This document shows positions 43,493 through 51,856 of a stretch of 64,000 nucleotides of DNA, one piece after another. The stretch covers positions 1 to 64,000 of the forward strand of contig NZ_CP152017.1 in NCBI RefSeq assembly GCF_038618305.1, in the 5' to 3' direction. This stretch comes from Sporosarcina sp. FSL K6-2383 (GTDB lineage: Bacteria > Bacillota > Bacilli > Bacillales_A > Planococcaceae). The first letter of the stretch is position 1. The number at the start of each line of letters is the position of its first letter. The notes beneath the pieces were generated by a model that saw nothing but the letters and a program-made list of their open reading frames with translations, was not told where the DNA came from and ran no database searches. Both the position numbers and the translations under genes were made by a program.

Positions 43493-43690
43493 TGATTGTA
43501 GCGTAAGGTGGCGACTCCAGCGAAAGCCGTCACGAAGAACGGCTTTTGCGAACAAAAGCGAAGCGTTGAGAGCAGGATGCCTTAATTTCTACAAAAAGAC
43601 GTAGAAATACGGCAAATCGAACCCTACGCTGTTCGATTGACTGAAACCGTGCCCGCGGAAAGCGTCCACCTGAAGCGAAAATCAACTTTG
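43493..43690 (+). repeat. R2 intergenic repeat, copy G (with nested module)
   Basis: Ends match copy F: TAGCGTAAGGTGGCGACTCC at the left and GTGCCCGCGGAAAGCGTCC at the right. The centre differs and contains the 60-nt hairpin module at 43579-43638. This fills the 370-nt space between two minus-strand genes. Confidence 0.75.
43579..43638 (+). repeat. Two-hairpin module (copies also at 3713-3771 and 30381-30439)
   Basis: GCCTTAATTTCTAC...GTAGAAATACGGC forms hairpin 1, and AATCGAACCCTACGCTGTTCGATT forms hairpin 2. The two other copies are on the minus strand and have TTCTGC/GCAGAA instead of TTCTAC/GTAGAA, a compensatory change in the stem. ATACGGCAAATCGAACCC (or GTACGGC...) is invariant. Confidence 0.75.
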
Positions 43691-43729
43691 TTCGAGTTAC
43701 ATGTTTAATAGCTTTATTATGAAATTGAT

Positions 43730-44620
43730 TTACTTAAACCATGATTGAATGGAGTCAAAAATACTCGTAAAGAAATTTTTCACTGCATCCCAAAAACCTG
43801 GGTCAATTTCACCAAGCTTATCTTTAATTTTCGATGCCATATCGTCTAGTTGTTCAGATAGCTTACTGAAATCGATGTCCAATTTACTAATTCGATCCAT
43901 CAGATCAATGAGTAGTTGGCGATCAGCTGCGCTTAACTCGATATTTAATTTCTTGAGTTGCTCAGAAACGATTTTCTCAACTTCTTCTTTCGTTGCAGGA
44001 TTTTGCTCTGCAATTTGTTTTTTTATTTCCGTCAACAGCTCGGATACTTTGTCACTGTCAACGCCCACTTCTTGCGCAAATTTTGTCGCCAAATTCAATT
44101 CATCATTTGCGACATCTGTTCGTTCTGTGTCGAGCGTTTCACCTGACACTTCATAGGCTTTATAAATCCCAACTAGCGCGGAATGCCCCGTCACTTTTTT
44201 TGGTGATGCAACCTCTACAATCGCATCCTCAATTCCAGCCGTCAGCATTGCATTCGCATACATATCCGGCGTCACTTGTGTAATATTATCTTCTGTCACA
44301 ATCGAAATCACAAGTCCTTTACCCGCATCTCGTCTTGTAATTTTAGCTGATGAATACATCCTTGCTTTACTGTCGCCATCTTTAATATATTTTACAAGAT
44401 CACTGCCGTCGACCATAATCTCTTCTACTTCAGCCTCTTTAGCAACACCTAAACTTAACTTTACACTTTCCTTTTCAGCCTCAGATAGATTAGCGCCGTA
44501 AACAACAATTGGCACACCTAGCTTTTCATCAATGGCCGGGTCGTCTGCATGGGCAAATCCAGGTGCTAATAGACCAGTTGCTAGTACAACCGCCATCATC
44601 ATAGTCACTAAACGTTTCAC
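43730..44620 (-). CDS. Secreted DUF1002 family protein
   Basis: The 296-residue protein has a Sec signal peptide (MKRLVTMMMAVVLATGLLAPGFAHA, cleavage probably after AHA). The DUF1002 body follows, with IVVYGANLSEAEKESVK near residue 38 and TPDMYANAMLTAGIEDAIVEVASP near 120, and an amphipathic helical tail. It is exported; function unknown. GTG at 44620 lies 7 nt after AGGAGG. Confidence 0.85.
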   Translation of the reverse strand: MKRLVTMMMAVVLATGLLAPGFAHADDPAIDEKLGVPIVVYGANLSEAEKESVKLSLGVAKEAEVEEIMVDGSDLVKYIKDGDSKARMYSSAKITRRDAGKGLVISIVTEDNITQVTPDMYANAMLTAGIEDAIVEVASPKKVTGHSALVGIYKAYEVSGETLDTERTDVANDELNLATKFAQEVGVDSDKVSELLTEIKKQIAEQNPATKEEVEKIVSEQLKKLNIELSAADRQLLIDLMDRISKLDIDFSKLSEQLDDMASKIKDKLGEIDPGFWDAVKNFFTSIFDSIQSWFK

Positions 44621-44684
44621 ATACATTCCTCCTTGTTATAGGGATTAGTACGATTCAGAGTCAGAAAAGTTCCCACTTAGTCGA

Positions 44685-45542
44685 TCATTTCAACGTTGTC
44701 CATCCATCGCTTTGTTCGATTCTTCCTTCTTTCATCAGCTTCCCAAGAGCGCGTTTGAACGATGCTTTACTGATGGAGAACATTTCCTTAATTTCATCCG
44801 GCGAAGATTTGTCAGTGAACGGCATCCGCCCTCCAATTTCATCCAAATAGCGTAAGATAATTTCAGCATCATCGCCTAAACGCTCTTCTTTCCTTGGTAG
44901 CATAGAACCATTCAACGTCCCATCCTCATGTACAGCAATGATACGCACGTCCACTTCTTGCCCGATGCGTGGTTCGCTTGCTTGCTCTGTGTTATGAATA
45001 AAAATGCGGTGATTGTCAGGGATACTCAGCATGAACGAACCGACTGGTAATAAGCGATAGGCTCTTGCTTTAACATTCATATTTAAAGAAGTTGATGGCG
45101 CTTCGTTAATTTGTTCTAGCACGCGCTCCTCCGTTGCAAGTCGACCGAAGATATTGCCGCCCAAATCCATGCGCAGCGTCATATATAATGCATCGTCTAC
45201 CTTTGGCCACAGTGAACGCACTCTAGGCATATCCGCTCGATTGACGAGTACTTCAAAGGAAGAACCGATGTCAACATACACACCTTCTTTATCATCCACA
45301 CGAATAACACGCGCCCAGCCATATGTTCCGGCTGTCATTAGCGGCATTTGCATCGTCGCCGTCAGTTCACCCCGACGATTTGTATACAAGAATACGCGAA
45401 CTGTATCCCCTTCTTGAATCGTGTCATTTGCATCAGATGCGTTCATCATAATATCGTCACCATTGCCATCCAAGACCCAGCGCGAGCCATCCCGTTCTCT
45501 TACATCCAAGTCGGCAGTGTAGCCCGATTTAAGTTCTTCCAT
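44685..45542 (-). CDS. cvfB: CvfB/YitL S1-domain RNA-binding protein
   Basis: The 285-residue protein has several S1-like OB domains (GYTADLDVRERDGSRWVLD at the N-terminus, GWARVIRVDDKEGVYVDIG near 75) and a C-terminal winged-helix part (EIKEMFSISKASFKRALGKL). CvfB of Staphylococcus, a virulence regulator, binds RNA with this arrangement. Its ATG overlaps the mntR stop by one base, so it is co-translated with mntR. Confidence 0.9.
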   Translation of the reverse strand: MEELKSGYTADLDVRERDGSRWVLDGNGDDIMMNASDANDTIQEGDTVRVFLYTNRRGELTATMQMPLMTAGTYGWARVIRVDDKEGVYVDIGSSFEVLVNRADMPRVRSLWPKVDDALYMTLRMDLGGNIFGRLATEERVLEQINEAPSTSLNMNVKARAYRLLPVGSFMLSIPDNHRIFIHNTEQASEPRIGQEVDVRIIAVHEDGTLNGSMLPRKEERLGDDAEIILRYLDEIGGRMPFTDKSSPDEIKEMFSISKASFKRALGKLMKEGRIEQSDGWTTLK

Positions 45543-45967
45543 TATTGATCTACCTCTTCCTTATGATCCATTACGCGTAATTTTCTAACAAACTCTTTGT
45601 CTTGCCCCATTGCTTCAACGAGATCCGTTATGCGATCCATCGCATTCCAGCTAAGATGATGTTCAATTCCTTCCACATCACCATAAATATTCTCCTCATC
45701 TACCCCGATGATGCGGAGAAACTGCTCAAGAAGCTCATGACGCCTCACAAGCTTCTTTCCGAATACTAAACCTTTATTCGTTAACTCGAGCCCCTTATAG
45801 CGCTCGTAGACGATGTATCCCTCGCGATCGAGTCGCTGTGCCATTTTTGTGACGGATGAAGGAAGAACCGCAAGTGATTCCGCAATATCCGATACACGCG
45901 CTGCGCCCTTCGCTTCGATATGCAAATAAATCTGTTCAAGATAATCTTCCATACCTGGTGTTGCCAA
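45542..45967 (-). CDS. mntR: MntR, manganese-responsive DtxR-family repressor
   Basis: The 141-residue protein starts like B. subtilis MntR ([13 protein letters not shown]), has the winged helix [24 protein letters not shown], and conserves the metal-binding region [33 protein letters not shown]. It represses manganese importers and activates exporters when Mn2+ is plentiful. TTG at 45967 follows GGAGGTGG; the longer frame is not supported. Confidence 0.94.
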   Translation of the reverse strand: MATPGMEDYLEQIYLHIEAKGAARVSDIAESLAVLPSSVTKMAQRLDREGYIVYERYKGLELTNKGLVFGKKLVRRHELLEQFLRIIGVDEENIYGDVEGIEHHLSWNAMDRITDLVEAMGQDKEFVRKLRVMDHKEEVDQ

Positions 45968-46025
45968 CCATACCACCTCCAGTATGTAGTAGCCCCTCCA
46001 ATTACTCTCCTTTATTCCACACAAT

Positions 46026-46051
46026 GTTTACACTTTCTTTTCGCTGGGTAA
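46026..46051 (+). promoter_or_regulatory. Sigma-B promoter of the Lmo0937-like gene
   Basis: GTTTAC (46026-46031), 14 nt, GGGTAA (46046-46051), close to the GTTTAA/GGGTAT consensus. Confidence 0.8.
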
Positions 46052-46084
46052 ATATTGAATAGATAAAGTAGAGGAGTGAATTTT

Positions 46085-46240
46085 ATGGGACGTATTATTT
46101 GGTTCATTATTTCAGTACTTTTCGTGTTTTGGTTATTGGGACTTGTGTTCAAAATTGGAGGAGGGTTAATCCATATCCTCCTTGTTATAGCAGGTATCAT
46201 CTTTATCTTCCAACTCATTACTGGAAAACGATCGTTGTAA
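46085..46240 (+). CDS. Lmo0937-family small membrane protein, 51 residues
   Basis: Two hydrophobic helices (IIWFIISVLFVFWLLGLVF and IHILLVIAGIIFIFQLI) flank a GGGL turn, the pattern of the Lmo0937/DUF5670 family. RBS AGAGGAG precedes ATG 46085. The sigma-B promoter 33 nt upstream agrees with the sigma-B control known for Lmo0937 in Listeria. The role is unknown. Confidence 0.83.
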   Translation: MGRIIWFIISVLFVFWLLGLVFKIGGGLIHILLVIAGIIFIFQLITGKRSL

Positions 46241-46242
46241 CG

Positions 46243-46279
46243 AAAGGGATGTCGACTTAAAGTCGGCATCCCTTTTTTT
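46243..46279 (+). terminator. Terminator of the Lmo0937-like gene
   Basis: AAAGGGATGTCGACTT and AGTCGGCATCCCTTT pair with minor mismatch and are followed by TTTT. Confidence 0.85.
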
Positions 46280-46327
46280 ATTGCCTAGCTCCAGCAAAGG
46301 ACTACAGGATGTCACAGTTTGCTTCTT

Positions 46328-47431
46328 TTAGTCTATTTTCGCATAGATACATGTATTTCGTAAAACATTACCATCAGGTGATAAGGAATCTTGTTGCAAA
46401 ATCCCTTCTAAGATGAAGCCTGCACGTTCTGCAACACTGCGGCTTTTCACGTTTTCTTCATCACATCGAATTTCTATCCTGCGTGCTCCTAGTTGCTCAA
46501 AGGCAAACTGCTCAATTCGTTTAACGGCTTCCGTTATATAACCGTTGCCTTCAAATTCTGTCGCAAGCCAATAACCAATTTCGAATTTCGGAATGGACCA
46601 ATCGATTCTATGGAGTCCTGATGCGCCAATGAATTCCCCAGTCTCTTTACTATAAAGATGGAATCGTAAATCTTGACGCGTAATGAAATCAGCAACTGCT
46701 TTGCGTAAATTCTCTTCTGTCTCATTCAACTCGGGTTCCTCTTGCGCCCACACCATCCACTCACGTAATGCAGGTAATGAGTTCTGCTTCGCGTTCCAAA
46801 CATCCAAGGCATCACCAATTCTAGGTGCTCGAATAATTAAGCGTTCCGATTCAAATGACTCTGTGAAATCTGGAATTCTCGGCAATGTCGTCGCCTTTTC
46901 ACCATCTTCCCAAACAACAGGCGTTGTCGTCCCTGCTATAAAGTCTTCCCGTGTAATCCCATAAGTCACCGCATCATAATAAGAATTCTCTTTTGGCGAA
47001 AACCATGCATGACGCAAATGTGCTTCTTTGACAAAGCCAGCACGTTCAAATGTTTTACGCATCGCAAGATTATCCTGCCTTGTATGACCTTCTAAGCGGA
47101 TCTTCTTCCCTTGTAAGCCAAAGACATATTCTGCGACAAGGCGAAGCGCTTTCGGACCATAGCCGTATCCTCTCGACATATCTGCAATACGCAGATCAAA
47201 TAATGGGATTTCATCTTGCAAATCATAAATTTTCACGATACCCACTTTATCCATTTTGTCATTTTCCACCCAGAATGTCTTCACTTCATCCGACTCATAG
47301 CCGCCCTCTTCAATTGCCTTTTCAATGAGCTCACGCCCCGGATCGGAATTCCCGTGAAAAGGCCATGAGTTCGTCGTCATAAAATGGATAAGCTGCTCCT
47401 GCTCTTCCATTGTCCACTCTTGTAATCGCAT
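46328..47431 (-). CDS. Tandem GNAT acetyltransferase (two domains fused)
   Basis: The 367-residue protein contains two RimJ/RimL-type GNAT domains. The first (about 1-160) shows MSRGYGYGPKALRLVAEYVF and NLAMRKTFERAGFVKEAHLR; the second (about 185-367) shows FEIGYWLATEFEGNGYITEA and NVKSRSVAERAGFILEGIL. Both end in the aromatic/AGF motif of acetyl-CoA-dependent transferases. The substrate is unknown. RBS GGAGGTAAATACAA precedes the ATG. Confidence 0.88.
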   Translation of the reverse strand: MRLQEWTMEEQEQLIHFMTTNSWPFHGNSDPGRELIEKAIEEGGYESDEVKTFWVENDKMDKVGIVKIYDLQDEIPLFDLRIADMSRGYGYGPKALRLVAEYVFGLQGKKIRLEGHTRQDNLAMRKTFERAGFVKEAHLRHAWFSPKENSYYDAVTYGITREDFIAGTTTPVVWEDGEKATTLPRIPDFTESFESERLIIRAPRIGDALDVWNAKQNSLPALREWMVWAQEEPELNETEENLRKAVADFITRQDLRFHLYSKETGEFIGASGLHRIDWSIPKFEIGYWLATEFEGNGYITEAVKRIEQFAFEQLGARRIEIRCDEENVKSRSVAERAGFILEGILQQDSLSPDGNVLRNTCIYAKID

Positions 47432-47459
47432 TTGTATTTACCTCCGTACAGCCTACTTG

Positions 47460-49568
47460 TTATTTATGAATGCGCAATAATCGTAATGAATTCAGCACGA
47501 CTAGTAGCGTTGCACCCATATCCGCAAAAATGGCAATCCATAATGTTAGCCATCCCGGAATGATAAGAAGTAATGCTACAATTTTTAAACCTAATGCAAA
47601 CATAATATTTTCCTTGATAATTCGCAATGTTTTTCTACTTAATTTCACTGTATAGGGTAGTTTTTCTAAGTCATCTGCCATCAAAGCGATATCTGCCGTC
47701 TCCAATGCGGCGTCTGTTCCTGCCCCTCCCATTGCAATCCCGATGGATGCCGCCGCTAATGCTGGCGCGTCATTTACACCGTCACCAACCATGGCGACCC
47801 GACCATATTGTTCACTCAATTGTTTAACAGCCGTCAATTTATCCTCAGGCATCAATTCCGCACGCACATCTTCAACGTCTAGCTTATCAGCAATCGCTTG
47901 TGCTGTTGTCTGATGGTCGCCTGTTAGCATCACCGTATGACGAATGCCAATCGCTTTTAATTGTTTTAAAACAGCCTGACTTTCTGCACGGATTGGATCT
48001 GCAACCGCCAATAAGCCACTAAAGGCTGAGCCTTTGACAATCGCCATGACCGACTTTCCTTCGCGTTGTAAAGAAGCCGCTTGTTGCAATATCGACTCTG
48101 GGAGCGTAGAAAGTTCCTGTGCCCAGCCAAGACTGCCGATAGCTATTTTCATACCATCGATTTCCGCGTAGGCACCTTTACCTGTCACGGATTGAAAATT
48201 GGTCACGACAACGTTTTCTGCGCCATTGTCACGCGCATAATCGACAACTGCTTTTGCCAACGGATGTTGGGACATCGATTCTACTGCCGCAATTGCACTC
48301 AACAACTGTTCCTTGGCAACTCCTTCGTTGACGATGAAATCCGTCACTTCTGGATAGCCCTTTGTCAATGTACCCGTTTTGTCGAAAGCAATGGCATCAA
48401 GACGCCCTGTTTCCTCAAGGTGGACGCCTCCTTTAATCAAAACGCCTTGACGTGCCGCATTACCGATTGCCGTGACAATGGCGACGGGTGTAGACACGAC
48501 GAGTGCACAAGGACAGCCGACAACAAGTACCGCGAGTCCTTGATAGATCCATGTATTCCAATCGCCGCCAAACATCGGAGGAACGATAGCGATAAGAATC
48601 GCCAACACAACAATCGCAGGTGTATAATATTTCGCAAACTTGTCGACAAATTTCAGTGACGGTGCTTTTTCTGCTTGCGCTTCTTCAACGAGATGAATAA
48701 TTTTCGCAATCGTTGTATCGCCAACCAGCTTCGTAACCGTTACTTCTAGTGCACCTTCTTCATTGAGCGTACCTGCAAACACTTCATCAGTAGCCGTTTT
48801 GTGAACAGGCACTGACTCACCTGTAATGGCTGCTTGATTGACCGTAGAAGATCCTGACAACACTTGACCGTCCATCGCAATTTTTTGACCTGGCTTCACT
48901 AACAAAATATCGCCAATGACAATATCTTCTGTTGCCAGCTCTAGCTGTTCGCTGCCTCGTTTCACGATAGCTGTAGGTGGTGCGATATCCATCAGTAAGC
49001 GGATGGACTGACGGGCTTTATTCATCGAATAGGCTTCCAGTGCCTCACTCACCGCAAAGAGGAAAACAACAACGGCACCTTCGCGCCATTCGCCGATGAT
49101 AGCTGCTCCAATAATCGCAATTGTCATAAGTGTTTTCATATCAAATTCAAAACGGATAAGATTTTTAAGGCCCGTTTCAAATATGCCAGTCCCACCAATG
49201 ACGATAGCGACAGCAAAAAGGGTAATGGCTGCTGAATGTGTCTCAGCATAACGGAATGACACAATCATGCCCGCGATTAAAAATAGCAAAGATAAGATCG
49301 TTACGATGTTTTCTTTGCGCTTCAAGAATGGAATTTTAGCCTCGACTCGCTTCGTTTGAAGGGGGACTACTTTAATACCATCAAAAGCTCCCGCTGCTTC
49401 TATATCTTCAATGGTCGCACTACCGCTAAATGATAATTTCGAAGCACCAAAATTCACCTGTGCCTCTTCAACAGTAGGAAGTTTTTTTACGTTATTCTCA
49501 AATTTCATCGCACAGCTCGCACATGTCAGGTTCTCAAGTCGATACTCTGTTTTTTCAGCCACCGTCAT
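47460..49568 (-). CDS. cadA: Cadmium/zinc-exporting P1B-type ATPase
   Basis: The 702-residue ion pump has an N-terminal heavy-metal domain with CASC near residue 16, the transport motif CPC in VGCPCALVV near 355, phosphorylation site FDKTGTLTKG near 395, the SQHPLAKA motif near 435 and the hinge MVGDGVNDAPALA near 590. The CPC motif with these neighbours suits Zn/Cd/Pb export. ATG at 49568 lies behind AAGGTG within the end of cadC (14-nt overlap), so the repressor and pump are coupled. Confidence 0.93.
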   Translation of the reverse strand: MTVAEKTEYRLENLTCASCAMKFENNVKKLPTVEEAQVNFGASKLSFSGSATIEDIEAAGAFDGIKVVPLQTKRVEAKIPFLKRKENIVTILSLLFLIAGMIVSFRYAETHSAAITLFAVAIVIGGTGIFETGLKNLIRFEFDMKTLMTIAIIGAAIIGEWREGAVVVFLFAVSEALEAYSMNKARQSIRLLMDIAPPTAIVKRGSEQLELATEDIVIGDILLVKPGQKIAMDGQVLSGSSTVNQAAITGESVPVHKTATDEVFAGTLNEEGALEVTVTKLVGDTTIAKIIHLVEEAQAEKAPSLKFVDKFAKYYTPAIVVLAILIAIVPPMFGGDWNTWIYQGLAVLVVGCPCALVVSTPVAIVTAIGNAARQGVLIKGGVHLEETGRLDAIAFDKTGTLTKGYPEVTDFIVNEGVAKEQLLSAIAAVESMSQHPLAKAVVDYARDNGAENVVVTNFQSVTGKGAYAEIDGMKIAIGSLGWAQELSTLPESILQQAASLQREGKSVMAIVKGSAFSGLLAVADPIRAESQAVLKQLKAIGIRHTVMLTGDHQTTAQAIADKLDVEDVRAELMPEDKLTAVKQLSEQYGRVAMVGDGVNDAPALAAASIGIAMGGAGTDAALETADIALMADDLEKLPYTVKLSRKTLRIIKENIMFALGLKIVALLLIIPGWLTLWIAIFADMGATLLVVLNSLRLLRIHK

Positions 49569-49920
49569 GGTTATCACCTTCCGTCGTATGTTCGTATGCC
49601 ACTTTCACAAGCTGATGAATATGGTCATCAGCGAGTGCATAATAGACCATTTTTCCTTTACGCTGTGATTTTGCAAGCGCATTTTCTCGCAAGTAACGTA
49701 AATGATGTGAGGCAGTGGCAACGGAAGAACCAATGACTGCTGCGACATCACAGACGCACATTTCTTCTTCTAATGTTAGTGAGTAGGCAATTTTTAATCT
49801 GGTTTCATCCGCAAGTGCTTTAAATAGTTGAACAGCTGCCCCCATATCAGGCAAGGCTTGTTGTACTCGTTCTACCACTTCTTCATGAACGACCGTCACT
49901 TCACATATTTCCTTTGTCAT
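49555..49920 (-). CDS. cadC: CadC, ArsR/SmtB-family metal-sensing repressor
   Basis: The 121-residue winged-helix repressor starts MTKEICEV and contains EEEMCVCDVAAVIG; these cysteines form the alpha3N metal site of CadC. The recognition helix is SSVATASHHLRYL. DDHIHQLVKVAYEH at the C-terminus could form a second (alpha5) zinc site. ATG at 49920 follows GAGGTG. Metal binding releases it from the operators upstream and allows cadC-cadA expression. Confidence 0.93.
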   Translation of the reverse strand: MTKEICEVTVVHEEVVERVQQALPDMGAAVQLFKALADETRLKIAYSLTLEEEMCVCDVAAVIGSSVATASHHLRYLRENALAKSQRKGKMVYYALADDHIHQLVKVAYEHTTEGDNHDGG

Positions 49921-49933
49921 ATCCACACCTCAT

Positions 49934-49949
49934 TCAAATGATTGTTTGA
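49934..49949. promoter_or_regulatory. CadC operator, downstream copy
   Basis: TCAAATGATTGTTTGA, an inverted repeat of the ArsR/CadC type, between the -10 element and the cadC start. An identical 16-mer lies at 49993-50008. Confidence 0.75.
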
Positions 49950-49957
49950 TTGAATTT

Positions 49958-49986
49958 AGTATATGTGAATTTTCAGCAAGTTGCAA
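49958..49986 (-). promoter_or_regulatory. cadCA promoter
   Basis: On the minus strand TTGCAA (49981-49986), 17 nt, TATACT (49958-49963). It is bracketed by the two identical operators. Confidence 0.75.
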
Positions 49987-49992
49987 GGCTAA

Positions 49993-50008
49993 TCAAATGA
50001 TTGTTTGA
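49993..50008. promoter_or_regulatory. CadC operator, upstream copy
   Basis: TCAAATGATTGTTTGA, identical in all 16 bases to the downstream operator; the centres are 59 bp apart, and this copy lies just upstream of the -35 element. Confidence 0.75.
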
Positions 50009-50133
50009 ATGTCTTTCAGCGTTAAATCCCACCACAAAGTTCTACAAAATCATCGTTAAAAAGAAGGTTTTCGACAGTGTTATGCAGAATATTTCAGAAT
50101 AGCATCCCATATAGTAAGTGAGGAGGAGTTCAC

Positions 50134-50553
50134 ATGTATAAAAAAATACTTGTCGCAGTTGATGGCTCAGCAAACTCTACACGTGCAGCTGAGCACGCCG
50201 CCTACCTTGCCTCTCTCAGTCCAGGGGCGGTTGTTAACGTTCTGTACATTCTTGACTATGACCGAACGCGGTCCGACGTTCTCCAAAATGCTGGAAGCGA
50301 TGATCTTCATATTGATCGTAAGAAGCAACTTGCTCCGATTAAAGACGCGTTCGAACAGCGTAAAGTCACCTATGAACTTGTTATTAAACACGGAGAGCCT
50401 GGTCCAACAATTGTTATTTTCGCCAATAGCAATGACTTCGATCTTGTCATCGTTGGTAGTCGCGGTCTAAATTCATTTCAAGAAATGGTGCTTGGAAGCG
50501 TTAGCCATAAAGTTGCCAAACGTGTGACGGCGCCGGTATTGATTGTTAAATAG
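50134..50553 (+). CDS. Universal stress protein (UspA family)
   Basis: The 139-residue protein has the UspA fold: KKILVAVDGSANSTRAAEHA at the start and the nucleotide-binding loop VGSRGLNSFQEMVLGSVSHKVAKRVTAPVLIV at the end (G-2x-G-9x-G-S/T). It probably binds ATP. RBS GAGGAGG precedes the ATG. The peptidase gene follows 12 nt later and is likely co-transcribed. Confidence 0.93.
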   Translation: MYKKILVAVDGSANSTRAAEHAAYLASLSPGAVVNVLYILDYDRTRSDVLQNAGSDDLHIDRKKQLAPIKDAFEQRKVTYELVIKHGEPGPTIVIFANSNDFDLVIVGSRGLNSFQEMVLGSVSHKVAKRVTAPVLIVK

Positions 50554-50565
50554 GGGTTGGTAAGC

Positions 50566-51576
50566 ATGATTCACGGGAAATGGAATAGCATTACAGATGT
50601 ACCAGGCGTAAAGGTAGGACATGTAACACTTAACGAACAATTGCCTAATGATGATTATGCCTGCACGGGCGTCACTGCGATTTTGCCGCATAGCGGAAAT
50701 ATATTTGAACAAAAAGTACCGTCTGCAAGTTTTGTATTAAACGGCTTCGGCAAAACTGCTGGGCTAATTCAAATCGAAGAGCTCGGTGTAATGGAATCCC
50801 CTATTATGCTAACGAATACGTTTAGCGTCGGAGCAGTGTTAGAAGGTACGTTAGCCTATATTCTCGAAGAAAATCGCTCGATTGGCGACTCGACTAGTTC
50901 GTTGAATATCGTTGTCGGGGAATGCAATGATAGTTACTTGAATTCCATGCGGTTGATGAAAGTGAAACCTCATCACGCTATCGAGGCAATTCAAAATGCT
51001 GATGTTGGACCGTTTGCGCAAGGGGCAGTCGGGGCTGGTAAAGGAATGATTTGTTTTGGGATGAAAGGCGGCATTGGTTCATCTTCAAGAATTGTCCAAT
51101 GTGATGAGAAAAATTATACAATCGGTGTGTTGACACTGACGAATTTCGGCAAGTCTGGGGAGTGCAACATCGCGGACTGGCTTGGACGAACCGTAAATAT
51201 TCCTCCACAATCCGAAGCAAATAACAGCAAGCCAGACGGCTCGGTTATCATTGTTGTGGCAACAGATGCTCCCGTCAATGAACGACAGCTAAAACGTTTG
51301 GCCAAACGGGCAGCCATTGGACTCGGTCGAACAGGGACTCATATCCATAACGGTAGCGGAGATATTATCATTGCCTTTTCAAATGCTTTCACAATTCCTC
51401 ATACTAGTGAAGGAATGACAGTCGCATACGAGTTATTGCGGGACGATCATCCCGTCATGAATGATTTGTTTCAAGGGGTTATCGAAGCAACAGAAGAAGC
51501 CGTCTATCAATCGATGATCCATGCGGAAACAACAAATGGACGGCAAGGACGAACTGTGGAGAAGTGGTCTCTTTAA
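50566..51576 (+). CDS. P1 family (DmpA-type) aminopeptidase
   Basis: The 336-residue protein belongs to the self-processing DmpA/BapA family: ITDVPGVKVGHVT at the N-terminus, GFGKTAGLIQIEELG near 58, AGKGMICFGMKGGIGSSSR near 160, and the NGSGDIIIAFSNA segment near 263 with the candidate cleavage and nucleophile serine. Relatives cleave N-terminal D- or beta-amino acids. ATG at 50566 is 9 nt after GGGG. Confidence 0.9.
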   Translation: MIHGKWNSITDVPGVKVGHVTLNEQLPNDDYACTGVTAILPHSGNIFEQKVPSASFVLNGFGKTAGLIQIEELGVMESPIMLTNTFSVGAVLEGTLAYILEENRSIGDSTSSLNIVVGECNDSYLNSMRLMKVKPHHAIEAIQNADVGPFAQGAVGAGKGMICFGMKGGIGSSSRIVQCDEKNYTIGVLTLTNFGKSGECNIADWLGRTVNIPPQSEANNSKPDGSVIIVVATDAPVNERQLKRLAKRAAIGLGRTGTHIHNGSGDIIIAFSNAFTIPHTSEGMTVAYELLRDDHPVMNDLFQGVIEATEEAVYQSMIHAETTNGRQGRTVEKWSL

Positions 51577-51587
51577 AGCAAACAAAA

Positions 51588-51625
51588 GTAAAACACCTTA
51601 TGAGGTCATGAGGTGTTTTACTTTT
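51588..51625 (+). terminator. Terminator of the usp-peptidase unit
   Basis: GTAAAACACCT and AGGTGTTTTAC form an 11-bp stem around TATGAGGTCATG, followed by a T-rich tract. Confidence 0.82.
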
Positions 51626-51653
51626 GTTTAGATTCTTTTCGTATAGACTGCTT

Positions 51654-51830
51654 TTATTTTGACCATTCATCTTCTAATTCTTTTTCAATTTCTTCATCAC
51701 TACTAATAACTATCTCTTCTTTTTCTTTGATATCTAGATGTTTTACAATTAATTTTAGTTGATGGCTAATCGTTGATAGCACAGATATTACATATAGCAT
51801 GAATATGACTGCTAATATGATTAACAACAT
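51654..51830 (-). CDS. Small membrane protein with acidic tail, 58 residues
   Basis: ATG at 51830 follows AGGGGGC and opens a 58-codon frame: an N-terminal transmembrane helix (LLIILAVIFMLYVISVL), a short basic stretch (HQLKLIVKHL) and a strongly acidic, lysine/glutamate tail (KEKEEIVISSDEEIEKELED). It begins 26 nt after the acylase stop on the same strand and is probably co-transcribed. No family recognised. Confidence 0.68.
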   Translation of the reverse strand: MLLIILAVIFMLYVISVLSTISHQLKLIVKHLDIKEKEEIVISSDEEIEKELEDEWSK

Positions 51831-51856
51831 GTAAAGCCCCCTATAAATAGGTTATT

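Noticed and set aside
46012..46269. 85-residue minus-strand frame opposite the Lmo0937-like gene
   Set aside because: The plus strand has the sigma-B promoter, ribosome-binding site and terminator for the small membrane protein; the minus frame is its shadow.
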